Origin: Prorocentrum cordatum
Lineage: Eukaryota; Sar; Dinophyceae; Prorocentrales; Prorocentraceae
Length of the DNA stretch: 64,000 bases
Direction of reading: 5' to 3'
NCBI GenBank assembly: GCA_963575745.1
Contig: CAUYUJ010017987.1
Location: forward strand, 60,001 to 124,000
Part shown: positions 19,931-30,716 of the stretch, piece by piece
Layout of the letters: each line of letters begins with the position of its first letter
How positions within the stretch are numbered: the stretch's first letter is position 1
The notes under the pieces: model-generated
What the model saw: the letters and a program-made list of their open reading frames with translations, nothing else
What the model was told of the DNA's origin: nothing
Database searches by the model: none
Translations under genes and position numbers: made by a program

Positions 19931-22900
19931 TCACTCATCGTCGTCATGCGAGTCGGACAGCGAATCGAAGAAAGTCTTAGGAAGGAGGTCGGTGTACGTC
20001 TTGCCGAATCGGTTCAACTCTCCCAAAAACCTCCTCGCGTAGTAAACCGCGGAGCAGTGTGCAGCAGAATTGGACTTCACTATCTCGGTGAAGCTCATGC
20101 CCTCCAGGACCAGCAAGCAGGAGTCAATCTTGCCGACGAGCTTCCCGATGTGCGACCAGTTTGTCCACAGTATCTGCTCGGCGAGCCAACTGCCCCTACC
20201 GATCGTCTCCCTCTGCTCAAAAGGCTGCCAAACCATTTCGGATGGACTCCGGTGCGATTCTGAGTGGGCGTTTCCGATCGACTTCTTAGAGAAACTGCTA
20301 TTGTACGAATACTCCAGAAGACCACTCTCCACGAAATACATATTGGACTGTCCGCCATCAGGCGTAAAAATCTCTTCGTCCGGCGCTGGCGTCTTCTCCT
20401 GCACCTCTGCACATAATCGCCTAACGATTTTCGGGTACGCCACGCGGAACATTGCAAAGAACTTGTGGAAGGAAAGCAAGGGTACTCGCACCTCTTCCAA
20501 GAGATCGGCCATTATCTCTATAGGCAACAGCGTGATCACCTGTGCATCGTGCTCGCGGTACGTATGCACGCGCTGCTTCCACTCGATGTACTTCTTCACG
20601 CGAACCGATAGCGGCCCGGAGATGTTGTGGTTGCTCAGGTAGCCCCACACCACGACCTGCTCTGTGATTCTGTCGCTGTGAAGCTGCTGCAGCCGCATCA
20701 TCATGTTTGTAAGGCTCGAAACATACCACGAAAAAATGATGAAGGCGGACATAACCACAAGGACGGCAGTGAGCCGCTCCGACAAAGAATTCCCTGGGAG
20801 AATATCGCTCGTGCCCTGGAACTGAGTGACGGTCCAATGCAGTGATGTCAGGTACAAGTAGACGGCTGCCTTTCTGTCTGCCCAAGTGGTGGCGGGATGG
20901 TCCATCTCCAAAGCGCTCACCCATCCGACTTCCCCTTCCGCGATGGCGGCGTGCTTGCCGACCGCGTACCAGACGCACGACAGCACGTGGTTGATCATCA
21001 CCAGGCCAATCATATACTTCACGATGCCGAGCGAGCAGAGCACCTCGGGAGAGTTGATCACATTCAGGGACTCGCTCAGCACGTGCGTAAATTTCACTAA
21101 TCCGCCACCCCGCTTGCAGCGGTTGATGCGTGTGTGTGTGTGTGTCGGTGTTTGTTGTGTGTTACTCCCGCTTCTTGCGAAACACTAGTCGAGGCCCCGA
21201 CTACTCGAACCCCCGACACCCTTTTACTTGTGTTCAACCAAGAACCTGAAGTACATTATCCCGGCAAAGCAACCTAACAGCGATGTGTATAAGCATATCT
21301 GGAAGCGTTCCCCTTAAGATTCAGGTGAGAATCCAGTTGTAGAATTCTCCTGTTCTCGCAGTCGCAGTCGCATTCGCAATGACAGTCGCAGTGGCAACGG
21401 CATTAGGATCCAATGGAATCCAAAGGATTCCCAAGGATTCCTGAGGATGCTTAACTATGCCTACCGATTCCTAAGAATGCCTACGGATCCCTAAGGATTC
21501 CTAGGGAGTCCTAAGGATTCCTATGGATTCCTACAGATGCCTCAACCTGCCTCAGTTTCAGCCTCAGCCTCAGCCTGCCTCGGCTTGCCTCAGCCTCAGC
21601 CTCAGCCTGCCTCGCCTCAGCCTCAGCCTCAGCCTCAGCCTCAGCCTCAGCCTCAGCCTCAGCCTCGGCCTCAGCCTGCGCCTCAGCCTCAGCCTCAGCC
21701 TGCCTCGGCCTCAGCCTGCCTCGGCCTCAGCCTGCCTCAGCCTCCCCTCCTCCCCCCCCCTTCCCCCCCCCCCCCCCATTCAGCCTCACCTTGTCTCAGC
21801 TTCGGCCTGCCTCGGCCTCATCCTCAGCCTCAGCCTCAGTCTCAGCCTCAGCCTGTCTCGGCCTGAGCCTCAGCCTCAGCCTGCCTCAGCCTCAGCCTGC
21901 CTCAGCCTCAGCCTCAGCCTGTCTCAGCCTCAGCCTGCCTCAGCATCAGCCTCAGCCTCAGCCTCAGCCTGCCTCGGCTTGCCTCAGCCTCAGCCTCAGC
22001 CTGACTCGGCGTGCCTCAGCCTCAGCCTCAGCCTGCCTCGGCCTCAGCCTGCCTCGGCCGCAGCCTGCCTCAGCTCGGGCAGTCAAAATATGGCACAGGA
22101 CTGGTGTTCTGGGAACACGAAGATCACGAAGTGGCCCACAATTGGCTCCGGGCAATCCAAATATGGTGCACGAATCATGTTCTGGGAACACGAAGAACAC
22201 GAAGTGGCCTACAGTTGGCTCCGGGCATTCAAAATTAGCTTGGGAATGGTGTTCTGGGAACACGAAGAAAACGAAGTGGTCTACAGTTGGCTCCGGGCAT
22301 TCAAAATGTGGCCCGGGAATGGTGTTCTGGGAAGACGAAGAACACGAAGTGGCCTACAGTTGGCTCCGGGCACCTACAGCTGGCTCCGGGCACTCAAAAT
22401 GTGGCCCAGGAATGGTGTTCTGGGAAGACGAAGAACACGAAGTGGCCTACATTTGGCTGCGGGCATTCAAAATGTGGCCTGGGAGTGGTGTTCTGTTGGC
22501 TCCGGGCAATCAAAATGTGGCTCCTGGCAATGAAAATGGGGAGTCCCCGGATCCCCGCGGGAGTCCCCGGATGCCTGCGGCACCCGTCCGGCATCTGCCC
22601 AGACCCCCCTGGGGAGTCATGATGCTCTCTTTTGAGACCACTAGAAACCTATCAGTCTTCGCCGTTAGGTAAAAACAAAACCGCGGGCAGCCGGATCCGT
22701 GGCATGTCACAGCCCCGCCACACCTTCGGCGGCAACTCACGGAAGCCTCCCATACCGTCGTGCCGAATCTTGCGAAACCGAGCCAACCGACGCTGATCGA
22801 CTCTAGCCGATGCCAACCGACGCTGAAGTCGACGCTCCTCGACGTCAAATCGGCGCCCTGCATCTCTGACCACACGCCAGCCCATGCGAGTACACCTCTG

Positions 22901-23925
22901 AAGACGGAACACCGCGGGAACATACTACAAGGCCCCTACGAGTTGCTACTCAAGCATGCCCGCCAGCTTCCGCCAGCGGCGCCGCCTCCGTTCTGCTCCC
23001 GCCGCCTCCCGGCGGCCTCCCGCCGAGGAAGACGTGCCAGCTCCTCCGACCCTCGGAGGCGAGGACCTCTCTGGAGCGCGCCGTGTGCCCCCCCTCCGCC
23101 GCCCCCCCCCCCCACCGGTGACGGCCCGGGCGCGGTGGAATCGCGCGGCAGCGCGGCTGGATCGCAGCAGCCGCAGCACCCGCAGGAAGCGTATCGTCTT
23201 CACGCCCGTGGAGGCTCGCGCGGCCTCGCAGTTGGTGCAGCTGCCCTCGCAGGCGGCGGCATCCGAGCCCCACCGCCGCCGATCGGTCCCAGCGGGGTCC
23301 GTAGGTGGCGCTCCCTTTGGGGCCCTGATCCTCGTGAGGGGTGCTCCGAAACGGGCGCGCGTGCGCCTTGCGCACCGTCCCAATTGGGGCCGCAGATGGA
23401 GCTTCCTGTGGGGCCGCGATCCTCGCGAGGTGCGACGAACTGGGCGCGCGTGTGCCATGCGGACCGTCCCATTGGGGCAGCAGGGCTGCAGGCAGAGCTC
23501 CCTGTCCGTGGGAGCCCCCACCCACTGATTCTCTTGAACCGATGGGAGACAGGGGTAGGGTTCGGATTTCGCCAAATGTCCGACGAATCCCGAGCCTTGC
23601 CCCCGCCGCCTATCGAGTTGCCTGAATCGTTGATCGATGAGGGCAGGGTTCGGATTTCGCCGCCGACCTCGTCCACGAGAAGCAGCACCCACAGCGGCAC
23701 GGTGACAATGATGTCGATCGGGAACCAGGTCGTTGCGTACGCGTAGACGACCTTGCTGAATCGCATTTCCAGCTCGCTGTTCTTGTAGTAGCCCGTCAGG
23801 AAGGACACACAGATGTCGAGCGTCCAAAAAATCTGGGACAGCCAGCCCATGGCGACCAGGAAGTCGTCCTGATCCAGGCTGTAGGCCAGCTCGACAGGCA
23901 TCACGAGAATGTCGTATCCGCCACC
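19931..23925 (-). CDS. voltage-gated-type cation channel with CNBD-like C-terminus (partial, 3 exons)
   Basis: Exons on the minus strand are 23925-23668, 23224-23116 and 21096-19931; all three junctions keep frame. Exon A (86 codons) encodes the end of S1 and S2-S3 (MGWLSQIFWTLDICVSFLTG and FPIDIIVTVPLWVLLLVDE). Exon B encodes S4 with regularly spaced arginines (IRFLRVLRLLRSSR). Exon C encodes S5 (IVKYMIGLVMINHVLSCVWY), a pore helix and loop (SLHWTVTQFQGTSDILPGN), S6, the C-linker and a divergent cyclic-nucleotide-binding-like domain, ending DSHDDDE-stop. Donors are GAG^GTCGG and ACCG^GTGGG; acceptors are TGCGAG^, ATTAG^ and probably GGCAG^. The order is that of the EAG/HCN/CNG superfamily at the plasma or an organelle membrane. 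The pore lacks the usual TxGYG filter, so ion selectivity is uncertain. The N-terminus and most of S1 are not in the window as recognisable exons. Confidence 0.85.
21097..21540. other. channel intron 2, 3' part, without satellite
   Basis: It contains a GTGTGTGTGT run (21130-21143) and repeated GGATTCCTAAG/CCTAAGGATTCC words at 21410-21535. No RNA gene is recognised. Confidence 0.5.
21541..22076. repeat. CTCAGC hexamer array inside channel intron 2
   Basis: More than 500 bp of CTCAGC repeats with CTGCCTCGG variants and one poly-C interruption near 21745-21775. It lies between channel exons B and C. Confidence 0.93.
22077..22540. repeat. 73-bp satellite inside channel intron 2
   Basis: TGGCTCCGGGCAWTCAAAAT and GTTCTGGGAACACGAAG recur at 22143, 22216, 22288, 22361 and 22454 (72-73 bp apart), with a 20-bp partial unit at 22381. 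Confidence 0.9.
23225..23667. repeat. channel intron 1 with internal duplications
   Basis: A 443-bp intron. GGTTCGGATTTCGCC occurs twice about 86 bp apart next to the donor side. Imperfect repeats of a block ending GGGCGCGCGTGYGCC...GGACCGTCCCA occur twice near 23350-23480. Confidence 0.7.
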
Positions 23926-24069
23926 CTGCCCTTGAGACACGAGTGTGTCCTCAGATCAGTTGTGGGACCCAGTGGATCCTCAATCCTCAATCCTAGGGAT
24001 TATCTGAGGGGCCCGAGCCCAAGACAGCCAAACCATGTGGGGCGAGTCGCGTGGGCCATGGGGCTCCCG
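23926..24069. other. upstream side of channel exon A
   Basis: Presumed intron 5' of the first recognisable channel exon. It holds a CAATCCTCAATCCTAGGGAT duplication near 23980. The missing S1 exon was not found between here and 26.4 kb. Confidence 0.4.
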
Positions 24070-26390
24070 GCGTCGTGTGGCATGACGTTTTCGGCCCCCA
24101 GAGAGGCCCAAGAGGGGACAAAAGGCCCCAAGAGGCCCCCAAGACGGTCCAAGAGGGCCCCGAATCTCTGCGCGATCGGTCCAAGACGCCCAAGATGGCC
24201 CCAAGACGGCCCGACGAGGCCTCCAAGAAGCCTCCAGAGAGGACCACGAGAAGCAAAACCACTGGTTACCTTTGGTGTTTGAAAGATTGTGGCGTTCTCG
24301 CCGTTTCGGCTTCCGGACGCTCCAGGACGTTCCAAGAGGCCACCAAGATCGCTCCAAGACGGCCCAGGAGGCCCCCAAGACGGCCCAAGAGGCCCCCACG
24401 ACAGCTCCAAGAGGGGACCTCGACGGGAGACCCGAATGGACAATTAAAGCTCTCAGCCCCTGGATGTCCCCAAGAGGCCCCCAGGAAACCCTCAGAGGCC
24501 CCCAAGGGGTTCTCAAGTGCCCCCCAAGAGGCTCCCAACAGGCCCCAAAACAGTCCGAAGAGGCCCCCAACAGGAGCGCTCCGAAGAGACCCCAGGAAAC
24601 ATCCGTGAGGACTGGAACCCAAAACACCGGCACGGTGGCGATAGGCCAAAGGCAAGTAGGCTCGCCGCACACTGTTGGCTTGCCACAGGGGTGCCCAGCG
24701 TGCTGAATCCAAACGCTCTTGGTGTGGGCTTTCCAAAAGAACTCTCCCTGGGGCTTCGGCCAGTCCTGCCGGCCACCCGAAAGGACCTACAAGGTACCCG
24801 ATCCTCACAACAAAAACCCCAAGACGGCTCAATATGGCTTTCAAGACCGCCAAGATGGCCCTCCAAAATGCCGCCAAGATGCCGCCAAGATGGCCTCCAA
24901 GATGGCCTCCAAAGATGCCTCCAAGATGCCGCCAAGATGCCTCCAAGATGCCGTCAAGACGACCTCCAAGATGCCGCCAAGATGGCCTCCAAAATGCGTC
25001 CACGATGGCCAAGATTGCCTCCAAGACGGCACAAAAGGGTCACGGTCCGAGATACCTCCAAGTCGGCCCAAGATGGCCTCCAACACGGCCGAAAACTGCC
25101 CAAGACGGCCTCCAAGACGGCCCCAAGAGGCCTTCGAGAGGTCCTCCCGGAGGGCCCGACGAGGCTAACTTCATTGATTTGCAGTTTTTCTTGAAGGATG
25201 TCGTATTTGCTCCTTTTCGGCCTTCCGACGGCCTTCCGACGGCCCAAGAGGCCCACAAGAACGCCCCCAACTCGCCAAATAGGCATTCAAAATTGCCTGA
25301 GGATTGCCCAAGAGGCCCCCAAGACGGCCCCAAGAGGGCCCCAAGGCGGCCCAAGAGGCCTCCAAGACGCCCAAGGAAGCCTCCAAAGCATCCCTGGAGC
25401 ACCCCAAGAGGGTCCCAAGTCAGCCCAGAGAGGCCCCCAAGACGGCTTCCGACGGCGTCAGACGGGGCAGGAGCCCACCAAGACGGCCGAAGATGGCTCT
25501 AAGATGGCCCAGGACGGCCCAAGAGGCCTCCAAGAGGGCCGCCAGGAAGGCCCGAAGAGGCCTACATCAGTGATTTGCCTTCGGTGTTTGACGGATGTTG
25601 GCATTTGCTTTTTGTTCGGCCTACCGACGGCACGAGACGGCCCAAGAGACATCAAAGATCGCCCCAAGATCGCCTCAGAGGCCTCCAAGATGGACCCAGA
25701 ACGGCACAAGAGGCCCCCAAGACGGCCCCAAGAGGGCCCAAATAATGCCCAAGAGGCCTCCAAGACACCCAAGAAAGCATCCGAAACGGACCTGCAGCAG
25801 TCCAAGAGGGCCCCAAGTCGGCCCAGAGAGGCCCCAAGACGGCTTCCTTCGGCGTCAGACAGGCCAGAAGCCCACCAAGACGGCCGAAGATGGCTCTACG
25901 TAAGATGGCCCAAGACGGCCCAAGAGGCCTCCAAGAGGGCCGCCAGGAAGGCCCGACGAGGCAAACATCAGTGAGTTGCCTCCGGCGTCTGGCGGATGTT
26001 GGCATTCGCTTCTTTCCGGCCTACCGACGGCACGAGACGGCCCAGATCGCCCAAGAGGCCCCCAGGATGGCCCCAGAACGGCCCAAGAGGCCCCCAAGAC
26101 GGCCCCAAGAGGGCCCCAAGGCGGCCCAAGAGGCCTCCAAGACGCCCAAGGTGGCCTCCAAGACTGACCTGGAGCACCCCAAGAGGGTCCCAAGTCAGCC
26201 CAGAGAGGCCCTCAGGACGGCTTCTGACAACGTCAAACGGGCCAGGAGCCACCAAGACGGCCAAAGAAGCCCCCGAAAAGCCCCCAAAGGACCCCAAAAG
26301 GCCCAACGAGGCCCCCAAGATGCCTCCAAGAGGCTCTCAGGAAGCTCCCAAGAGACCCCAGTTGTCCCCAGAGGTTTCCGAAATGCCCCC
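24070..26390. repeat. CAAGA/GGCC phased tract with about 400-bp macro-repeats
   Basis: More than 2 kb of CCAAGAGGCCCC/CCAAGACGGCCC words at 9-12 bp spacing. It is punctuated by spacers with a TTTGYCTTCGG...GGATGTTGGCATTYGCTTYT block near 25192, 25592 and 25993, about 397-401 bp apart, each ending CGGCMTWCCGACGG. Frames across it give Lys/Arg/Pro/Gln low complexity in every phase. Confidence 0.88.
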
Positions 26391-26506
26391 TTTTCCTCTT
26401 CCTCCTCCTCCGCCTCCTCCTCCTCCTCCTCCTCCTCCTCCTCCTCCCCCTCCTCCTCCTCCTCCTCCTCATCCACCTCCTCCTCCTCCGCCTCCTCCTG
26501 ATCTTC
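26391..26506. repeat. CTC/CCT trinucleotide array
   Basis: (CTC)n interrupted by CCG. It directly precedes the target-site duplication of the LTR retrotransposon, which therefore inserted at its edge. Confidence 0.93.
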
Positions 26507-26510
26507 ACCG

Positions 26511-26627
26511 TGTAGCAGCAGCAGGGACAGTAGATGTTTTCCCTTGAGCCAAAGTGTCACAACGGTCAGACACATGCTCAGAATCCCATAGCAAAACCGA
26601 TCTGACAAAATACGCTAGCCTCCTTCA
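26511..26627 (-). repeat. 3' LTR of the copia element
   Basis: 117 bp, nearly identical to 36193-36310. On the sense strand it contains ACTTTGGCTCAAGGG at 26540-26554, which overlaps the 3' end of the dinoflagellate spliced leader. Purine-rich AGGAGAAAG lies just upstream (about 26640), displaced by about a dozen bases from the usual polypurine-tract position. Confidence 0.93.
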
Positions 26628-26775
26628 CAGGTCAGACTTTCTCCTAGTTTGCACCCCCAAGCCGCTCGGTCCCTCTGACCAGCGGGAAGCAGTCCGATCC
26701 TGGACCGACTGGTGGTGCTCAAACGAGAGAAAGAGGGAAAAGCATGAATGGCGGGAAAACAGAGTGCACACGAGA

Positions 26776-28659
26776 TTATTGAAAGGTGGAAACATACGAC
26801 AGGGAAGGAGGAGGGGAAAGGAGACCACCACCTCCACCACCACCACCAACCCGGACCCGGGCCTGGAAGTCCTTCCACGAAACCAGGACCTCGTCCAGCG
26901 TCTTCCGGGAGGCAGCCTGGGTGCGACTCTTGAGCTCAGGCTGCGCACGGCGGCGTTCAACCTCGGCGCTCTCGTCCACCCATACAAGACGGCCGCTCAC
27001 CATCAAATCGAAGAGTGCTGCGTTGCCATTGGATATGTCATCCTTGGTCAACTGATCCACAGGCATCCTGCCGTGAGGAATCCAGCGAACAGCCCCGGAG
27101 GCCCTCTCGAGGGCCTCACAAATGATAGCCAAGTCAATAGCCGTGCGGCGATCTCGGGCGGACGCGTTGCCTTCCTTGATCATCGTATCATAGATGGACT
27201 TCGCATCGACGACGTGCACTTGTCGTTCTCTGGATCCTAGCTTGCAGTCGGAGCGAAGCACCGTGGTGAAGGGGCCCGCGCAGCGGTAGTGATCCTGGAC
27301 ATCCACATCTTGGAACATGACATCACGGTACAAGATTAGCAGGTATTCTACCTCCGCGATCGCGGCGGACAGTGCCTGTGTCTCTCCAGCCAGTGTGGAC
27401 GGAACTTTCCGTCTCAATTTTGAACTGCGCCAGCCTAGAAGTGAGGCCTTCACAGATCGGTTCTCCAGGATGTCACGATCTGCCGCCAGGACCATCCACG
27501 CTCCCTGCGTCGGGTCCTCCGGCAGCCCTCGGTCGTCGAGCATGTCATCGAAGGCCCCGACCCCGCCCGCGTCTGAGAACGATATAAAGGCCATGCGCTT
27601 GGGGTCCAGCTTCCACACTGTGAGTCCACGCGACGCTGTGGCTCGTAGATGTCGCGCGAACCTGTTCGCTAGAGCCACGTCTCCGGTCGTGGGTGCCTTC
27701 AATCTACTTGCCAGGATGCTCGCTGCACCAGCTGCCTGTGGCCGACACTCTCGACCCACCCAATTAAACTTGTAAGCTAGAGAACGCAGGGCCCGGAACT
27801 CACTCTGGTCGAGGGGGCTACTCTTGGTGGATAACCGTCCGCGGGCCATCGTCTCTTCCAAGATGTACTTTTCCTGGTCCAGGGTGGCCCGTTCGGGCCC
27901 GATGGTAACCCTCCTGCCCGCGAAATCAAACGGCCCACTGTGGCAGTCTCGGTGCTTCCCGAACTTAAACCTGGATTCCAAAAGTTTTCGGAGCCAGGCC
28001 CGAGTGTCCGGGGAGCTGCTGCCCAGGAAAAAATCATCAACCTCCAGGAAGACCATATTGAGGATGCGCCCCTGGGGGCCATGCCGCATCCACCAGCATG
28101 GCTCAAGGAGAGACTTTTTGAAGCCGTGCTGGGCCAAGAACCTAATGGCCGTCTTCCTCCAGGCGACCGGGGCGTCGTCAAGTCGGTATACGTTGGCCCG
28201 CTGCAGGATCAGGGAGCCCTTGGGAAGCTCGATGCCTTCACAGGGCTCTACGTACAGCAGTCCTTGCGAGCGAGACATAGGATCTGATTGACAGAACGCG
28301 TTCTTAACATCTGCTATGTCCGCAGGAAGGGACAGGTTCATGAGAACCTGAGTGAACATCATGATGCTGGACGTTTGGGGAGTGGGAGCATACACCTGCA
28401 ATGAGCCCGAGTCTGGGTCTCGGTGTCCGTGCACGCACCATCTTGATTTGGCCTGAAGCTCTGATCCAGTGCCCTCGACGGGCTTCCAGCGACGGACCAT
28501 CCGGTTCGTGATGATGCGATCGGCCTGGGACTTCCATATCGCTTCCGCCTGCGCGGGGGGGGGGGTGATGTCGACAGCTCCAGTGCCCATCATAGCCTCC
28601 CACTCCTTTCGGTCCGAGAGCGTGAATCTCGCCCTCTCGGCTGGCTCAGGTTCTTTAAA
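26776..28659 (-). CDS. copia reverse transcriptase and RNase H
   Basis: Open from just after a TAG at 28660-28662 to a stop at 26776; the first ATG is at 28593 (605 codons from there). RT core: KSRWCVHGHRDPD, ADIADVKNAFCQSD and FLEVDDFFLG, keeping the VDD of the YVDD box with Glu for Tyr. RNase H follows with carboxylates in ISFSDAGGVGAF, STLAGETQALSAAIAEVEYL and VVDAKSIYDTMIKEG. The C-terminus is Gly-rich and ends about 150 bp before the 3' LTR. Normally it is part of a Gag-Pol polyprotein that copies the element RNA; here it is separated from integrase by stops. No inactivating change is visible inside it. Confidence 0.93.
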   Translation of the reverse strand, partial: FKEPEPAERARFTLSDRKEWEAMMGTGAVDITPPPAQAEAIWKSQADRIITNRMVRRWKPVEGTGSELQAKSRWCVHGHRDPDSGSLQVYAPTPQTSSIMMFTQVLMNLSLPADIADVKNAFCQSDPMSRSQGLLYVEPCEGIELPKGSLILQRANVYRLDDAPVAWRKTAIRFLAQHGFKKSLLEPCWWMRHGPQGRILNMVFLEVDDFFLGSSSPDTRAWLRKLLESRFKFGKHRDCHSGPFDFAGRRVTIGPERATLDQEKYILEETMARGRLSTKSSPLDQSEFRALRSLAYKFNWVGRECRPQAAGAASILASRLKAPTTGDVALANRFARHLRATASRGLTVWKLDPKRMAFISFSDAGGVGAFDDMLDDRGLPEDPTQGAWMVLAADRDILENRSVKASLLGWRSSKLRRKVPSTLAGETQALSAAIAEVEYLLILYRDVMFQDVDVQDHYRCAGPFTTVLRSDCKLGSRERQVHVVDAKSIYDTMIKEGNASARDRRTAIDLAIICEALERASGAVRWIPHGRMPVDQLTKDDISNGNAALFDLMVSGRLVWVDESAEVERRRAQPELKSRTQAASRKTLDEVLVSWKDFQARVRVGGGGGGGGLLSPPPSLSYVSTFQ

Positions 28660-28726
28660 CTAACTTATCCACCGCGGCTGGCAGCCAAAACCCACTCACT
28701 CGACTCGACCAGTCCGGTCCACTCAC

Positions 28727-29112
28727 TCACTGGCCAGGCCCGGACTCCGTCTTCCTCCACCCCACCACCACCACCAGAGGAGGGGAGGGGAGAGGAAAGG
28801 AAAAAGTGAAGGGGACAGGGACGAGGGACCGGAAAGAGTGGTCGGAGCAGGAGGAGAGGAAGGAGACGAGGAGGAGCCCCCTCCAGACGTGTCCTCGACC
28901 CTCGGCCGCTTGATCTCGGCAGGGCCTGATGCCGCTCTCTCTTGTGCGCCCGCCGATGGCTTCGGCTTGCCTGGCCTTGAGGATGCAGCCCGGGACGTCT
29001 CCAGGCTGCTCCAGCCTGACTCGTGGGCGAGCAGGTGGCAAACTGCCCGGGCGCCTCCCCACCCCAGGGGGAGGCGAGGGACGAGTGGTAGGAGACAGAG
29101 GCGGAGGAGAGG

Positions 29113-29199
<87 letters not shown>

Positions 29200-30713
29200 G
29201 GGCGCCCGAGGGTCCTGTTCTGGGGGCTCGTCTCCCTCGGAGACCTGTCTGGACAGCTCTGGCGTCGGCCTGGGCCCGCTCCCTGATCCACTCTCGGGGC
29301 CCTCCGCGATGGAGGGCAGCCTGGTCCTTTCGCTCCCAGCCCGCGCCTCGATCGAGTCCGCGCACCGGCGGGCCTGGATGGGCCACCTTCCGCCGGCCCC
29401 ACCACCGAGGGAGGAGAGAGAGAGGAGACGGCGGAACTTCCGCTGGTTCCCGCGGGTCCGGGCCTGGGCCCGGCAACCTGGGAGCGGCGTCTCTTCCCAA
29501 CTGCAGAGGCTCGTCCCGCGCGTCATCGGGCGGGGGGCCCTCGCGTTGGACGTCGACGGCCGACGCCCGCCTAGCGTGGGCATGTCGCAGGAGCTCCTGC
29601 CACTGAGGACCGTAGGCAAGCTGGATGCCGCACTCCTCTTCCGGGCTCGCCAGGCGCACCTGTTCGAAGGAACACTTCCACAGTCGGGCACGCATGGCGA
29701 CCCACACAGTACCCTGCTCGCAGACTACCACCGCGCCCGGACCCGCCCATCCGCCCCGCCTGCGACCGAGAGCGTCCGCTCTCGAGGAGGTCCTGCTCAG
29801 GTGCCTCCACACAAACACCCACTGGCCAGGGGCGCACTCCCTAAGTCCGGGAGTCCTGGCACGCGAGGCGCGGCTTATCTTCTCGCGGGCGTTGACCTCC
29901 AGGGCCAGTCTCCTGGCTGTCGCTCGCACCTCCTGGGCCCTAGAACACTCGGCCCCTGCTGGGTCCTGTTCGGAGGCCGGCCTGATCATATCCTGCCATC
30001 CTGGGACGGCTCTGGCGTCATCCGACAGGATGTCGTGGGGGAGACGTGGGTTTTGACCAAAAACGAGTTGAAGAGGACTGAACCCCCCTGTGCCAGAATC
30101 TGTTCTTGTGAGCGACCAGCTCATGAATCAAATCATCGAGCTCACCTAGGTTGCTGGGAATAGAGGCGCCCGCCTCCAGCTCTGCCTTCACGCGATCCTT
30201 TATCCATCCTCCGTGTCGTTCCACGCGGCCATTCTGCCATGGGCTGTCGGCATCGCACACGTGGCGCAAGATGCCCCACTGCTCGGTCCCCCGGGCAAGC
30301 CGTTCGCCAAACTCGGAGCCGCCGTCTGACACCAGAAAATCGGGCGCACCGAACAGACGGATCCAGCAGGCAACGAAGGAGCTCCAGACCGCGGCAGCCC
30401 TGGCGTTCTCCAACCTAGTGCAGACTTGCAGGTTGGACCCGTGATCGACTAGGTTGAGGAACGGGTGCGTTACCCCTGTATACTCGAGGTAGAAGAGGTC
30501 GATCCCAACCATGCGGTTGAACCTGAAAGCGCGGGGAAGTGCCACGCGACGATGGTTCCCGGCTCGACGCTTTTCTTCGCACTCGGAGCACCGGAACTTG
30601 TTGCGAGCCCATCTAACGAGATGACACTTAACCCCTCCCGCCCGCAACACTCTACAAAACTTGCGTGAGTCCGGGTGACTCATATTGACGTGTAACTTGT
30701 AAATGAGTCGTTT
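28727..30713 (-). pseudogene. copia integrase, frameshifted
   Basis: N-terminal HHCC zinc site: KLHVNMSHPD then FRCSECEEK. The catalytic core keeps all three acidic residues: D in MVGIDLFYLEY, D in FLVSDGGSEFGERL, E in SPWQNGRVERHGGWIKDR. Near 30085 a run of six G shifts the frame; the C-terminal domain continues as GGFSPLQLVFGQNPRLP with CAPGQWVFVW. The frame then passes through a (CT)n microsatellite (plus-strand 29116-29194) translated as Ser-Leu repeats and stops at 28727. Intact catalytic residues with one homopolymer shift point to recent decay or sequencing error. Confidence 0.88.
29116..29194. repeat. GA/CT dinucleotide microsatellite
   Basis: About 39 uninterrupted GA units, lying in the integrase C-terminal frame and translated there as Ser-Leu repeats. 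Its length suggests instability between element copies. Confidence 0.97.
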
Positions 30714-30716
30714 CTA

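Noticed and set aside
21200-21245. Possible tRNA T-arm (GGGGGTTCGAGTAGTC on the minus strand)
   Set aside because: The T-stem does not pair and no D-arm, anticodon arm or acceptor stem could be built upstream.
24517-26005. Several Lys/Arg/Pro/Gln-rich proteins of 100-275 residues
   Set aside because: By-products of the CAAGA/GGCC periodic tract; similar low-complexity peptides arise in all phases and no domain is present.
28838-30163. 441-codon plus-strand frame
   Set aside because: It is antisense to the integrase, whose minus-strand motifs (HHCC, D-D-E) are unambiguous.
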